From contig JAGAXP010000273.1 in NCBI GenBank assembly GCA_017940955.1, positions 20,757 through 84,756 of the forward strand: a DNA stretch of 64,000 bases, in the 5' to 3' direction. Within the stretch, counting starts at the first letter, position 1; each line of letters starts with the position of its first letter. A program made the translations under genes and the position numbers. The notes under the pieces are model-generated. The model was not told the origin of the DNA, made no database searches, and saw nothing but the letters and a program-made list of their open reading frames with translations. The stretch is from Oribacterium sp. (GTDB taxonomy: Bacteria > Bacillota_A > Clostridia > Lachnospirales > Lachnospiraceae). This document shows, piece after piece, positions 1 to 8,015 of the stretch.

Positions 1-380
1 GTATTACCCTCGCCGTCTATGGTATCGTAGCGGCAGCAGAAAAGAGACATATCCGGAAATACATGGTAAGCATTTAAAAGGGCTTTGGTATAGTCCGGAA
101 AATACAGATCATCCTGGTGGGCTATGGTTACGAGAGGAGCCAGCCGGCTCCCCTCATCATATGCAAAATTCCAGTCTTCCTTAAGTCCGTGACGCCCGTT
201 TCTCACATAAACGGGATACCCGAACCTGGCACTGCATTCAGTGATGAATTTATTGGGTGTGGAGGTGCAGATGATAACCTTGCTCTCCACACTCTGGTTT
301 TTCAGAGAGTTAAGAAGGTATGGAAGATATTCGGATTCCCCATATGCAGCTACCGCAAAGCAATGCTTATACTTTTTCAC
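1..380 (-). CDS. Glycosyltransferase family 2, partial (3' end outside window)
   Basis: An open frame with no stop runs leftwards from a GTG at 380 to the window edge (about 126 codons). The start is preceded by GGGAGG about nine bases upstream. The N-terminus begins VKKYKHCFAVAAYGESEYLP and continues with LLNSLKNQS, VIICTSTPN and a DD motif in AHQDDLYFPDY. This is the nucleotide-sugar-binding pattern of GT-A family 2 enzymes, where the DxD-like acidic pair binds metal and UDP-sugar. It lies 73 bases downstream of the large glycosyltransferase gene on the same strand, so it is probably part of the same cell-surface polysaccharide operon. Acceptor and sugar cannot be told from this fragment. 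The GTG start is inferred from the ribosome binding site and the homologous N-terminal motif; a start further upstream is not excluded. Confidence 0.75.
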   Translation of the reverse strand, partial: MKKYKHCFAVAAYGESEYLPYLLNSLKNQSVESKVIICTSTPNKFITECSARFGYPVYVRNGRHGLKEDWNFAYDEGSRLAPLVTIAHQDDLYFPDYTKALLNAYHVFPDMSLFCCRYDTIDGEGN

Positions 381-453
381 ACTCTGTATCCTCCCACAGA
401 TACGTTAATCTTTAATATCTGTCACGAAGCTTTAAATCCTCTCCAAAAGCTTC

Positions 454-3400
454 TCACTTCCTGTAATCTGATTCAAAATCATCACGGATCTTGTTCCATG
501 CTCCCTCAGGGGAGTAGTAATCCTTTATGAACTGTACTGCCCTCCTGGACATATTCTCAATATCATAGCTGTTGTTATAAAGATTTATAACATCTTCGGC
601 AAAGCCATCTTCAGTGTCCTGAATGTGGAGAGCAGTTTCTGCCTCAGGTATTCCCTCTGCTCCGCAGGAGGTAGTAACCACTGCAGCCCCGGCATGAAGA
701 GCTTCAACAACCTTACCCTTTACACCTGCACCGAAACGGAGAGGCACCACTACAACTCTGTTCTTACGATAAAGCTCATCCAACTGTTCTATGGTAACAA
801 AGCCGAGAACATTGATATCCGGACGGTTGTTGAGAGCAAGCACCTCTTCATCAGCCTTTGATCCGGCTACATTAAGCACTACATCCGGAATACGGGCTCT
901 GATCTTCGGAAGGATCTCGTTTGCAAACCAGAGGAGACCATCCTTGTTTGGCGGATGACCGAAGCCTCCCACAAACAGAAGTCCCTGCTTGTTTGCGTAA
1001 TCCTCATCCAGCACCGCCGACTCATCATATACATAAGCGGTGATGCCTTTGACATTGATGGTAGGATCCTCTTTACGCACGATCTCTGCCTCAACCTCTG
1101 ACGGGAAGTAGCTTGCGTCAGCCTTACGCATAACACCATACTCGATGTTGTGCCAGTACTCTGCATCCTCCCTGGTATTCTCGTCATGATTAAGCTCATA
1201 CTCTCTCATGAGACGAAGTGAATGAAGGTCATGACCAAAATAGATAACCTTTACATCGGTGTTATCACGGAAATAATCTATGTACTTCGTTGCAATATGC
1301 GGTCTGTTGAGATATGCGATATTAAGGAACGTCTTATTCTTATCTATCCACTGCCAGATGCCGGCCTGCATGGTATTGCCGTACAGTACCTCGATGCCCA
1401 TCTGCTGAAGTTCTGAGGTGTAGGGCTCCTCATGAGCAAAATTGTCTCCGAGGAATTTAACCTTGTAGCCAACGCTCTTGAAAAGCTTCATGTACTGATA
1501 GTCAAGCTTTGATCCCGCATCCTTATCCCAGGTGGGCACATAGTGGTCAACCACCAGGATGTACTTACTGTTCTGTCCTCTTTCACGGGCAGCAAAAGGA
1601 TTGGGATTTCCGTCATTAACCGACTGCGATTTCAGCTCCTCAGCCCACTTCTCCTTAAACTTCTCCTGATTAACCACCTGATAATGCTTAAGTCCCGAAG
1701 TATCCTGGGTATCCGTTCCGTTGGACACGCCCTCAAAGTGAGTGATAACGGATTTCGGCTGGAACACAACCTTCTTTCCATGCTTACGTACTTCAAAGGC
1801 AAGGTCCGTATCCTCATAATATGCCGGAGCGAATCTCTCATCAAATCCGCCGATTTCCTTCCAGAGATCGGTGCGTATCATGATGGCTGCACCGGAAATG
1901 TAGTCAACTTCCTTTACGTAATTGTATTCCGGCTCCTCCGGATCCTGGAGTCTTCCGTAATTCCAGCCTGAGCCGTCCGACCAGATGATGCCTCCGGCCT
2001 CCTGGAGACGTCCGTCAGGATAAACCAGCTTTGATCCCACCATACCGATGGAGTCATCGCTTTCTATAAGCGAAACCAACGACTCAAGCCAGCCTGCATT
2101 AACCTTGGTATCATTGTTAAGGAAGAAAATGTACTTACCCTTGGCAATCTCAGCAGCCTGGTTACAGTTCTTAAGGAAGCCCATATTCTCACGGTTTCTT
2201 GCGATAACCAGGTTATCTGCATAAAAACCTATCTCTCTTGTGGCATCCGTTGACACGTCATCTGCTATGATGACCTCGTAAGGAGTCTTCTGAAAATCCG
2301 TGTTTTCTTTGATGCTTATAAGACACTGATATGTATAGTTTATCTGGTTATAGCAGGGTATAACGATGCTTACCAGAGGGGTATCTGTTTTTTCAAAGCT
2401 TACCTTTCCGTAATCACTGTAGGCAGATCCTATATTGAAGTCTCCTCTTATACGGTTTTTTCCCTCTGCAGTGAAGAACAGATGTAATGTTTTAAACGGG
2501 TGAATAAAGCACTGTCTCAGATAGTAAAGAGCCTTGCGTTTACGGGAACCTATAGGGAATCTTCTGTCATAGGCATCATTTATATCCTTGGAAAGCTTTC
2601 CTATAATTCCCATATGCTGTTTATAGTATTCACGCTCTTTTATGAGCGTTTCAATGTCTCTCTCGTGGATATCGATGACCTTTGTAAGGTTGGCTACGTG
2701 AACCGCAGTCAGCCTGTTAACCTCACGTTCCTTTTTGAGAGCGATCTTATTCTCCTCATTTCTCTGACCAAGAACTATGAGATCATTTTCTGCTACCGCA
2801 AGTCTTCCCTTAAGCTCGTTGAATCTGTGGACAGTCACCTTGTTCTCGTAATAAGCATTGATATTGCTGTCCTGTCCGTCTCCGTGGACAAAAGCCTGGA
2901 ATTCCTGTTCCTTGTCAAGAAGCTCCTTACACTCCGGAGTAGTGAATCCAAAATTACGCATAAATCCAAAAAGATCATCATAACTAAGCTCACTTCTGTA
3001 GGAAAGATACCAGTAGTAAAGAATTCTGAACTGTAAAAATCTTACATCCACAGCCTCAGGCAGCACCCACTCACAGTCTATGAGGGTTGGCTTACCGTTG
3101 ACCATAATCACATTATCAAAAAGGCAGTCAAGATTTGCAGGTTTTATCTCACCGTCCCTCCTGCCGATAACCATATCAACGGATTCCACAAGCTCCTTTA
3201 TGGGAGCAACTCCGTCCTTTATGAGATCCGCAAGGAGTCTTCCGAGATTCTTTCCTTCAAGATAGGGATAAATCTGGTAGCTTAATCGCTGGAAATCTCC
3301 GAGAGCACGACTTGTCTCCTCAGCCTTAAGTACCTCCAGCGTAGGATTAACCTCACGTTGCTCCTTAGCCTTTGCTGTCAGAGAATCGATGTGAGCATTG

Positions 3401-4155
3401 GCTTCAGGTGTAATGCCTGACTTTGCCACATGCTTTATATCCCTGCTGTCCTTATAAATAAGTGTCTTTATGGCATACTCCGGCTTACGGCTTGAGTTGT
3501 ATTTAATGTATATGGGGCGGTACTTTCTGTAATCCTTCGCCCGGCTTTTGTGTGAACCCCGGGGCTGGAAAATGTAGAAGTAAGAAGGCGCGAACTCCTG
3601 GAATTCGTTTTCCTTTACCAGAAGACCTATCTTCTCGGTTTCCTCAGAGGGTCCCGGCAAACGCTCATCGGTATAGAAATTAAGGGGCATCTTTAATTCG
3701 GGAACGGGATAATACATCCACTCCTTTGAATCGGGCTCATTCTCCTTTAACCTTTCCCGAAGCGCCTTAACCTCCGACCAGCGCATATATACGGTGTCTC
3801 CATCTTTTTCTCCGGAGGAGAGACGGTCGATGTCCAGGGCATTCTGCATACCAAGCATGATGCAGCCGCCCTCTTTAAGCCAGGTGCCGGAAAGAGACCT
3901 GAACATACCTTCGAGATCACTCTTGAATATCTTAAGTACTCTTTCTGTGAGAACAGGTATGATAATGTAATCATATACCGTCTCATCAAGTCTTCTTGAG
4001 ACATTACGGACTCTCTTTTCAAGAAGTTCTCTTAAGGGAGCCGTATACTCCTTGTCTCCCAGTACCAGAACTGAGGCATCTCTCTCCATGCCTGTGGTCA
4101 TATCGTCAAAATAGAACCACTCTATCAAATTGGTCATATGATGTGTGAAACTCAT
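454..4155 (-). CDS. Multidomain glycosyltransferase (kinase-like region, GT2, GT4)
   Basis: A 1233-residue protein. The first ~200 residues are not recognised. Residues ~240-430 look like a kinase fold (LIYKDSRDIKH, YPYLEGKNLGRLL, then LFDNVIMVNGKPTLIDCEW, resembling a catalytic loop and DFG-like region). Residues ~450-520 look like a coiled coil. Residues ~590-850 are a GT2 domain with VSIVIPCYNQ, NNDTKVNAGWL, EDTDL and a late HFEG motif. From ~865 there is a GT4-like module (VVDHYVPTWDKDAGS, FVGGFGHPPNKDG, PLRFGAGVKGKVVEAL). It probably builds repeating units of a cell-surface glycan at the cytoplasmic face of the membrane. Its ATG overlaps the stop of the ABC ATPase gene by four bases (ATGA), which suggests translational coupling and a shared function in polysaccharide synthesis and export. 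The GT2 and GT4 calls are firm; the kinase-like call is tentative. Confidence 0.85.
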   Translation of the reverse strand: MSFTHHMTNLIEWFYFDDMTTGMERDASVLVLGDKEYTAPLRELLEKRVRNVSRRLDETVYDYIIIPVLTERVLKIFKSDLEGMFRSLSGTWLKEGGCIMLGMQNALDIDRLSSGEKDGDTVYMRWSEVKALRERLKENEPDSKEWMYYPVPELKMPLNFYTDERLPGPSEETEKIGLLVKENEFQEFAPSYFYIFQPRGSHKSRAKDYRKYRPIYIKYNSSRKPEYAIKTLIYKDSRDIKHVAKSGITPEANAHIDSLTAKAKEQREVNPTLEVLKAEETSRALGDFQRLSYQIYPYLEGKNLGRLLADLIKDGVAPIKELVESVDMVIGRRDGEIKPANLDCLFDNVIMVNGKPTLIDCEWVLPEAVDVRFLQFRILYYWYLSYRSELSYDDLFGFMRNFGFTTPECKELLDKEQEFQAFVHGDGQDSNINAYYENKVTVHRFNELKGRLAVAENDLIVLGQRNEENKIALKKEREVNRLTAVHVANLTKVIDIHERDIETLIKEREYYKQHMGIIGKLSKDINDAYDRRFPIGSRKRKALYYLRQCFIHPFKTLHLFFTAEGKNRIRGDFNIGSAYSDYGKVSFEKTDTPLVSIVIPCYNQINYTYQCLISIKENTDFQKTPYEVIIADDVSTDATREIGFYADNLVIARNRENMGFLKNCNQAAEIAKGKYIFFLNNDTKVNAGWLESLVSLIESDDSIGMVGSKLVYPDGRLQEAGGIIWSDGSGWNYGRLQDPEEPEYNYVKEVDYISGAAIMIRTDLWKEIGGFDERFAPAYYEDTDLAFEVRKHGKKVVFQPKSVITHFEGVSNGTDTQDTSGLKHYQVVNQEKFKEKWAEELKSQSVNDGNPNPFAARERGQNSKYILVVDHYVPTWDKDAGSKLDYQYMKLFKSVGYKVKFLGDNFAHEEPYTSELQQMGIEVLYGNTMQAGIWQWIDKNKTFLNIAYLNRPHIATKYIDYFRDNTDVKVIYFGHDLHSLRLMREYELNHDENTREDAEYWHNIEYGVMRKADASYFPSEVEAEIVRKEDPTINVKGITAYVYDESAVLDEDYANKQGLLFVGGFGHPPNKDGLLWFANEILPKIRARIPDVVLNVAGSKADEEVLALNNRPDINVLGFVTIEQLDELYRKNRVVVVPLRFGAGVKGKVVEALHAGAAVVTTSCGAEGIPEAETALHIQDTEDGFAEDVINLYNNSYDIENMSRRAVQFIKDYYSPEGAWNKIRDDFESDYRK

Positions 4156-5621
4156 TGTTTGTTATGCCTTTCCAGAGTCACCTTCGACTCCATGTCGTAA
4201 ACACCGACTGTGTTTTTGTTTGAGAGCACCGTAATGGATGCTACATCATATTTTCTGTCATAGACTACGTGCTCTCCCTGCTCAAAACCTGTGCAGGACA
4301 TGCTTAGAAGGTACTCGCCTCCCTGCAGCGTCATCCGCTGTGTGAAGGTGCAGACATATTCGTCCCCTTCCTTTACGGGATCTATGCTGCACTCCTCGAT
4401 CATTGTATTGGTGCCTGTCAGATCCGCACCCCTCTTGTCTTTTATTGTGAATGTAAAAATCGGAGCTTCCAAAGGCGCATTGAATCGTATCTTTTCCTTT
4501 ATGGAGAAGGTCTCCCCCTTAACTATAACGTTTGTCACCTTGCCTCTTTGATCAAGGATTCCGAGATCATAAATTGAAGCTCTTCCGTCACCATAATGCT
4601 GAAGATTAGGGTTCAGATTAAGTTCATCCTGCATCAGATGTCCGTTGTTATCATGGATATCATCCTTTGGATCGTTACGACCTTCTTCCGGTCCGAATGA
4701 TTCTTCCGCATCCCTCATAGCGGCGCCGCCAATGCTGTCCACCCCAAAATCCTGACCCTCTATAAAAGAAACAGCGGCCTCTGCATCCCGCTTCTTCTCA
4801 ATATTCTTTTTATCCTCTTCCGTAAATCTTCCTGCAAGGATCTTTTTATAAAGATCCACCATTTCTCCGGGCTTTCCCTCAGCGATTTTTTCACCTTTAT
4901 TTATAAGGACAACTCTGTCACAGTATTTCATTACGGATCCGAGATCATGAGTAACCATCAGAATGGTGGTTCCGTTCCTGCGAAGCTCATCCATGCGGTG
5001 ATAGCACTTGGCCTGGAAGAAAACATCTCCTACGGACAGAGCCTCATCCACAATGAGTATCTCAGGATCCATGGCCACATACATGGCGAAAGCAAGTCTT
5101 ACGAACATACCGCTGGAATAGCTTTTTACAGGCTGGTTCACAAAGTCCCCGATATCTGCAAAGTCCAGGATTTCCTGAAGCTTCTCATCCATCTGCTCCT
5201 TTGTGAAGCCCATCATGGTTCCGTTCATGTAGACATTCTCAATACCGGTATAATCCGGATTAAACCCGGCACCAAGCTCAAGAAGGGCACATATTATACC
5301 CTTTATGTTCACCTCACCATCTGACGGGGTAAGGACTCCGGTTATGATCTTAAGGATAGTGGATTTACCGGAACCGTTTGTTCCGATGATTCCCACAGAC
5401 TCACCTTTACCGACTTTGAAATTTATATGATTAAGAGCATAAAAATCACGATGATAATTCTTATGGGTCAGGCTGACAGCCTCTTTAAGTCTGTCTATAG
5501 GCTGATCGTAGAGCCTGTAGATCTTTGTCACATCCTTTACGTCTATGACAAAGTCGCTGTCCACCATACTCTCATTATCACCGGCTTTTTCGCTTGTGTT
5601 TTTTATTTCATTATCTGCCAT
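4152..5621 (-). CDS. Polysaccharide ABC transporter ATP-binding protein (Wzt/TagH-like)
   Basis: A 489-residue ABC ATPase of the O-antigen/teichoic acid export type. The Walker A motif is GTNGSGKST, the signature is SYSSGM and the Walker B region is PEILIVDEALSVGD, followed by the switch histidine in MVTHDLGS. A second half after residue ~300 resembles the C-terminal carbohydrate-binding domain of Wzt proteins, which selects the glycan to be exported. The permease partner is not in the window and may lie elsewhere. I chose the ATG at 5621 because GGAGA stands eight bases upstream and homology begins just after it. A longer frame starting at 5672 would run through a hairpin and a run of eight T residues. 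The gene is coupled to the downstream glycosyltransferase by a four-base overlap. Confidence 0.9.
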   Translation of the reverse strand: MADNEIKNTSEKAGDNESMVDSDFVIDVKDVTKIYRLYDQPIDRLKEAVSLTHKNYHRDFYALNHINFKVGKGESVGIIGTNGSGKSTILKIITGVLTPSDGEVNIKGIICALLELGAGFNPDYTGIENVYMNGTMMGFTKEQMDEKLQEILDFADIGDFVNQPVKSYSSGMFVRLAFAMYVAMDPEILIVDEALSVGDVFFQAKCYHRMDELRRNGTTILMVTHDLGSVMKYCDRVVLINKGEKIAEGKPGEMVDLYKKILAGRFTEEDKKNIEKKRDAEAAVSFIEGQDFGVDSIGGAAMRDAEESFGPEEGRNDPKDDIHDNNGHLMQDELNLNPNLQHYGDGRASIYDLGILDQRGKVTNVIVKGETFSIKEKIRFNAPLEAPIFTFTIKDKRGADLTGTNTMIEECSIDPVKEGDEYVCTFTQRMTLQGGEYLLSMSCTGFEQGEHVVYDRKYDVASITVLSNKNTVGVYDMESKVTLERHNKQ

Positions 5622-5661
5622 AAAAAAAATTCTCCAGATGTGCGTATGCACATTTGGAGAA
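5622..5661 (-). promoter_or_regulatory. Terminator-like hairpin that contains the wzt ribosome binding site
   Basis: On the minus strand a 14-bp inverted repeat with one mismatch (arms 5648-5661 and 5630-5643, loop ATAC) is followed by eight T residues and then at once by the ATG at 5621. The 3' arm contains GGAGAA, the only good Shine-Dalgarno sequence for the ABC ATPase gene. The structure is therefore both a Rho-independent terminator by shape and a ribosome-binding-site sequestering hairpin. Regulation by attenuation is inferred. Confidence 0.6.
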
Positions 5662-5728
5662 TATAATAACATATTTCTTCATGTTTTGCCACACCGGTCA
5701 CAGTTCGGACCAGACATATGCAGGTCCA

Positions 5729-5803
5729 GATCCGGAGGACATCCATTTTAAAACGGGTCGCTGCGGCGGAAAATCTGAAACAGCCCCCTAAGCGGCTCTA
5801 GGC
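5729..5803 (+). repeat. Dispersed repeat, copy A
   Basis: A ~75-bp stretch nearly identical to 7701-7775. Both contain AACGGGTCGCTGCGGCGGAA and CAGCCCCCTAAGCGGCTCTA. The right edge overlaps the last codon and the TAG stop of the secreted-protein gene that ends at 5798. Otherwise the 5662-5797 gap holds no gene that I can see. Confidence 0.8.
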
Positions 5804-6592
5804 TCCCGGTGTCTGGTATGTAGCTATGTTACTGCTGCCGGTAGATGGAAGTGTTCCGTTGTAACCAACGGCTGAGCTGTTAGTGGTTGCCGGTGCGGAG
5901 GATGTTGTATTCTGGGTTGTGGCAGCTTTAGTGCTTGTGTTTGCTGCCGCTGTAGTTCCCGTGGAAAGTGACTTTCCTACTTCCGGGCTTGCTGCATTGG
6001 TTACCAGATGACCTTCGCTGACTCTGTAGCTGTAGGTTCCGGTCTGTACGCCCTGAGTTCCGGATATCTTTGCTGTTACGCTGTTTCCGGGACCGACATA
6101 GGTTCCATCAGCTATTCCGGTGGAGTTTGCCAGTGTCTGATCAGAGGTCTGTATCGTAGGAAGCTGGCTGTTGGTAAGGGAGCTTGCCTTACTGTTGGAA
6201 ATAACGTGATCCACAACAGTTACCATATTGGTGTTCATACCGATATTGGCTGCTGCGGTTGCCGCTGCATTAAGAGCAGCAGTACTTTCACTGGTGGTAT
6301 TGCCTCCCCTTGCCGCTTTTGCTGCATCTGCAGCCGCATTGGCTGCCTCTATGGCTGCAGCCGTATCAGTTTTTGTCACTGCCTGTGTTGTAAGAGTAAG
6401 ATTTGGAGCAGGTGTTCCGTCGGGAGCCGGCTGTCCTGCATAAACAGTAGTCTGCACTCCGGTTGCTGTATCGGTCCAAACGGCTATGGGACCATACAAA
6501 GTATACTGCCAGTCGGAAAGACCTGTCATACTCATAGAAATTGAAAGAGCCATAACGGCAATGGCAGTGTTTCTTATTTTATTAAGCTTCAT
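5798..6592 (-). CDS. Secreted Ala/Thr/Ser-rich protein of unknown function
   Basis: A 264-residue protein. The start at 6592 is preceded by AGGAGA with good spacing; an upstream in-frame start at 6634 lacks one. Residues 1-25 form a signal peptide-like segment (MKLNKIRNTAIAVMALSISM), so the product should be exported. The mature part begins with SDWQYTLYGPIAVWTD, then an Ala-rich helical stretch (IEAANAAADAAKAARG), then low-complexity Ser/Thr/Ala sequence up to the C-terminus. No LPxTG motif or membrane anchor is seen. It lies downstream of the STAS and ATPase-like genes on the same strand. The stop codon TAG falls inside the edge of a dispersed repeat, so the original C-terminus may have been replaced. 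I do not recognise the family. Confidence 0.75.
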   Translation of the reverse strand: MKLNKIRNTAIAVMALSISMSMTGLSDWQYTLYGPIAVWTDTATGVQTTVYAGQPAPDGTPAPNLTLTTQAVTKTDTAAAIEAANAAADAAKAARGGNTTSESTAALNAAATAAANIGMNTNMVTVVDHVISNSKASSLTNSQLPTIQTSDQTLANSTGIADGTYVGPGNSVTAKISGTQGVQTGTYSYRVSEGHLVTNAASPEVGKSLSTGTTAAANTSTKAATTQNTTSSAPATTNSSAVGYNGTLPSTGSSNIATYQTPGA

Positions 6593-6639
6593 TACTGTCT
6601 CCTGAAGTACTCTGTGATTTTTTGAGTATATCACAGGGT

Positions 6640-6939
6640 TTATTCAATGGTCAGAATGTCTGAAAAACCTGTTACATTGAATATCTCATCGATTTCCTCG
6701 GAAACATTTCTGATAACCATTTTCCCCTGCTTATTCATCTTCTTCTGAGCTGAAAGAAGAACACGAAGTCCGGCACTGGAGATATACTCAAGTGCTGCAA
6801 AGTCAAATGTAAGCTCAGTTACGTCCTGGATTTCTGCATTGATCTCCTGCTCAAGCTGAGGTGCTGTTGTTGTATCAAGGCGTCCCTCAAGTACGAGATC
6901 TAATTTGCTGTCCTCTTTTTTCTTTGTGATGTTAAACAT
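6640..6939 (-). CDS. STAS-domain anti-sigma factor antagonist-like protein
   Basis: A 99-residue single STAS domain, the usual length for SpoIIAA/RsbV-type proteins. The N-terminus LVLEGRLDTTTAPQLEQEI and the core LTFDFAALEYISSAGLRVLL match the family; the serine in YISSAGLRVL is the position that a cognate kinase phosphorylates. Such proteins relieve anti-sigma factors by partner switching. The ribosome binding site AAAGGAAG precedes the ATG. It lies 34 bases after the stop of the ATPase-like gene on the same strand, and that neighbour may be its kinase partner. No sigma factor gene lies beside them, so the target is unknown. Confidence 0.9.
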   Translation of the reverse strand: MFNITKKKEDSKLDLVLEGRLDTTTAPQLEQEINAEIQDVTELTFDFAALEYISSAGLRVLLSAQKKMNKQGKMVIRNVSEEIDEIFNVTGFSDILTIE

Positions 6940-6973
6940 ACTATTTCTTCCTTTTCTGTTTTTATAGTTTTAA

Positions 6974-7591
6974 TTATTTACATATTATAGTCAGATCAAC
7001 ATGATCATTCTTTACACCAACTATAACATCTTTTGCAAGACTTGCAACTATAGACTTTTCCAGTTCGTCACTGGCATCTTCCATTTCTTCTCCCTCAGAG
7101 TCCTGAATCGTACCTCTGTAGTTCTCAAGTGACCACATCATGGGGACTCCTGCTGCGGGGTACTCTCCCATGAGTCCCATGGACATAAAATCATATCCTA
7201 CGCCGTACTCCTGCTGAAGCTTTGCGCTTTCATCAAAACTCAAAAGTCCGTTTTGTATGATATCGCTTATTTTTCCCATAAAGCCTTTTGCCGCTGCGTT
7301 TTCATGGCTTGTGGAAACGGAGAGCAATGCTTCCTTTTTTCCTTTGTCCATGATGGTTTCTGCCTGAAGTCTTACCCTGAATTCTCCGTTTTCTTCTTCT
7401 ATCCAGAACAAGGCCTCAAAGTCTCCGGTCATGGCACGCACCATACCTAAGGTTTCTTCACAAACAAGTCTCAAGTGAATGGCCTTTTTGTTTTCCAGTG
7501 CTCTGCTTCTGATGTATTTATCAACTGCGTTCAATGCTTCTTCTGTACCTGCATCTCCGCCGTTGATCCTGATTTGACTCATTTTCTTCAT
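6974..7591 (-). CDS. Anti-sigma/histidine-kinase-like ATPase domain protein, probable STAS partner
   Basis: A 205-residue protein. I chose the ATG at 7591 because AAAGGAG precedes it; the ATG at 7609 lies before that site. The first third (LRLVCEETLGMVRAMTGDF, then WIEEENGEFRVRLQAET) resembles the N box and following strands of GHKL/HATPase_c anti-sigma kinases. The later G boxes are not obvious, and the C-terminal acidic stretch (DSEGEEMEDASDELEKS) is unusual. The adjacent STAS gene supports a partner-switching role. The family assignment is moderate and the ATP-binding ability is uncertain. Confidence 0.6.
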   Translation of the reverse strand: MKKMSQIRINGGDAGTEEALNAVDKYIRSRALENKKAIHLRLVCEETLGMVRAMTGDFEALFWIEEENGEFRVRLQAETIMDKGKKEALLSVSTSHENAAAKGFMGKISDIIQNGLLSFDESAKLQQEYGVGYDFMSMGLMGEYPAAGVPMMWSLENYRGTIQDSEGEEMEDASDELEKSIVASLAKDVIVGVKNDHVDLTIICK

Positions 7592-7694
7592 GCCACGATC
7601 TCCTTTCATTCATACTTCTTCTATTTTACACCCTAAGGGGCGGGATGTCTCAAAAATTTTTTTAACTTTATCATACAATTCGGAGGAATGGGGC

Positions 7695-7923
7695 GGTCAG
7701 AGCCGGAGGGCATCTGTTTAAAAACGGGTCGCTGCGGCGGAAAAATCTGAAACAGCCCCCTAAGCGGCTCTAGGCCCTCGCCAATGTAGGAGGTTTTCTT
7801 GATGAAAACTCCTACTTGGCGAGGGGGCTAAGGAAAATGGAACCAAGAGCCGCTAAGGGGGCTGTTTCTGATTTTTCTCGTCCTCGCTCAACGTTTTTAA
7901 ACAGATGCCCTCCGGCTCTGACC
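7695..7923. repeat. 229-bp composite palindrome made of two inverted copies of the dispersed repeat around a hairpin
   Basis: The outer arms (7695-7726 and 7892-7923) are perfect 32-bp inverted repeats. Inside them a second block, CAGCCCCCTAAGCGGCTCT on the left, has an inverted partner at about 7840-7867. The centre (7775-7825) is a further hairpin with arms CCCTCGCCAA and TTGGCGAGGG. The left half is a near-identical copy of 5729-5803. It sits between clpB and the ATPase-like gene, in a 424-bp gap that otherwise holds only the clpB terminator. Confidence 0.85.
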
Positions 7924-7952
7924 TTACTCATCACTGACAGTACAGTTATCTT

Positions 7953-7991
7953 CAAAAAAAGACTATCGAATTTCCAGGGGAAATCCGATAG
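7953..7991 (-). terminator. Rho-independent terminator of clpB
   Basis: On the minus strand the stem arms 7979-7991 and 7963-7975 (CTATCGGATTTCC / GGAAATTCGATAG) are followed by TCTTTTTTT. It lies about 25 bases beyond the clpB stop. Confidence 0.85.
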
Positions 7992-8015
7992 CTTTTGGGG
8001 GTAGAAGTGTTTTAT

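Noticed and set aside
117..530. A plus-strand open frame at the start of the window
   Set aside because: The minus strand encodes a clear GT2 fragment at 1-380 and the C-terminus of the large glycosyltransferase from 454; the plus frame has no ribosome binding site or family signs.
2500..3036. A 178-residue plus-strand frame inside the large glycosyltransferase gene
   Set aside because: Antisense to a well-supported coding region; no family resemblance.
6008..6544. A cysteine-rich plus-strand frame opposite the secreted-protein gene
   Set aside because: It arises from the antisense of an Ala/Thr-rich low-complexity sequence.
7695..7923. Reading the palindrome as an ordinary clpB terminator
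   Set aside because: clpB already has a strong terminator at 7953-7991 and the palindrome is far longer than any terminator.
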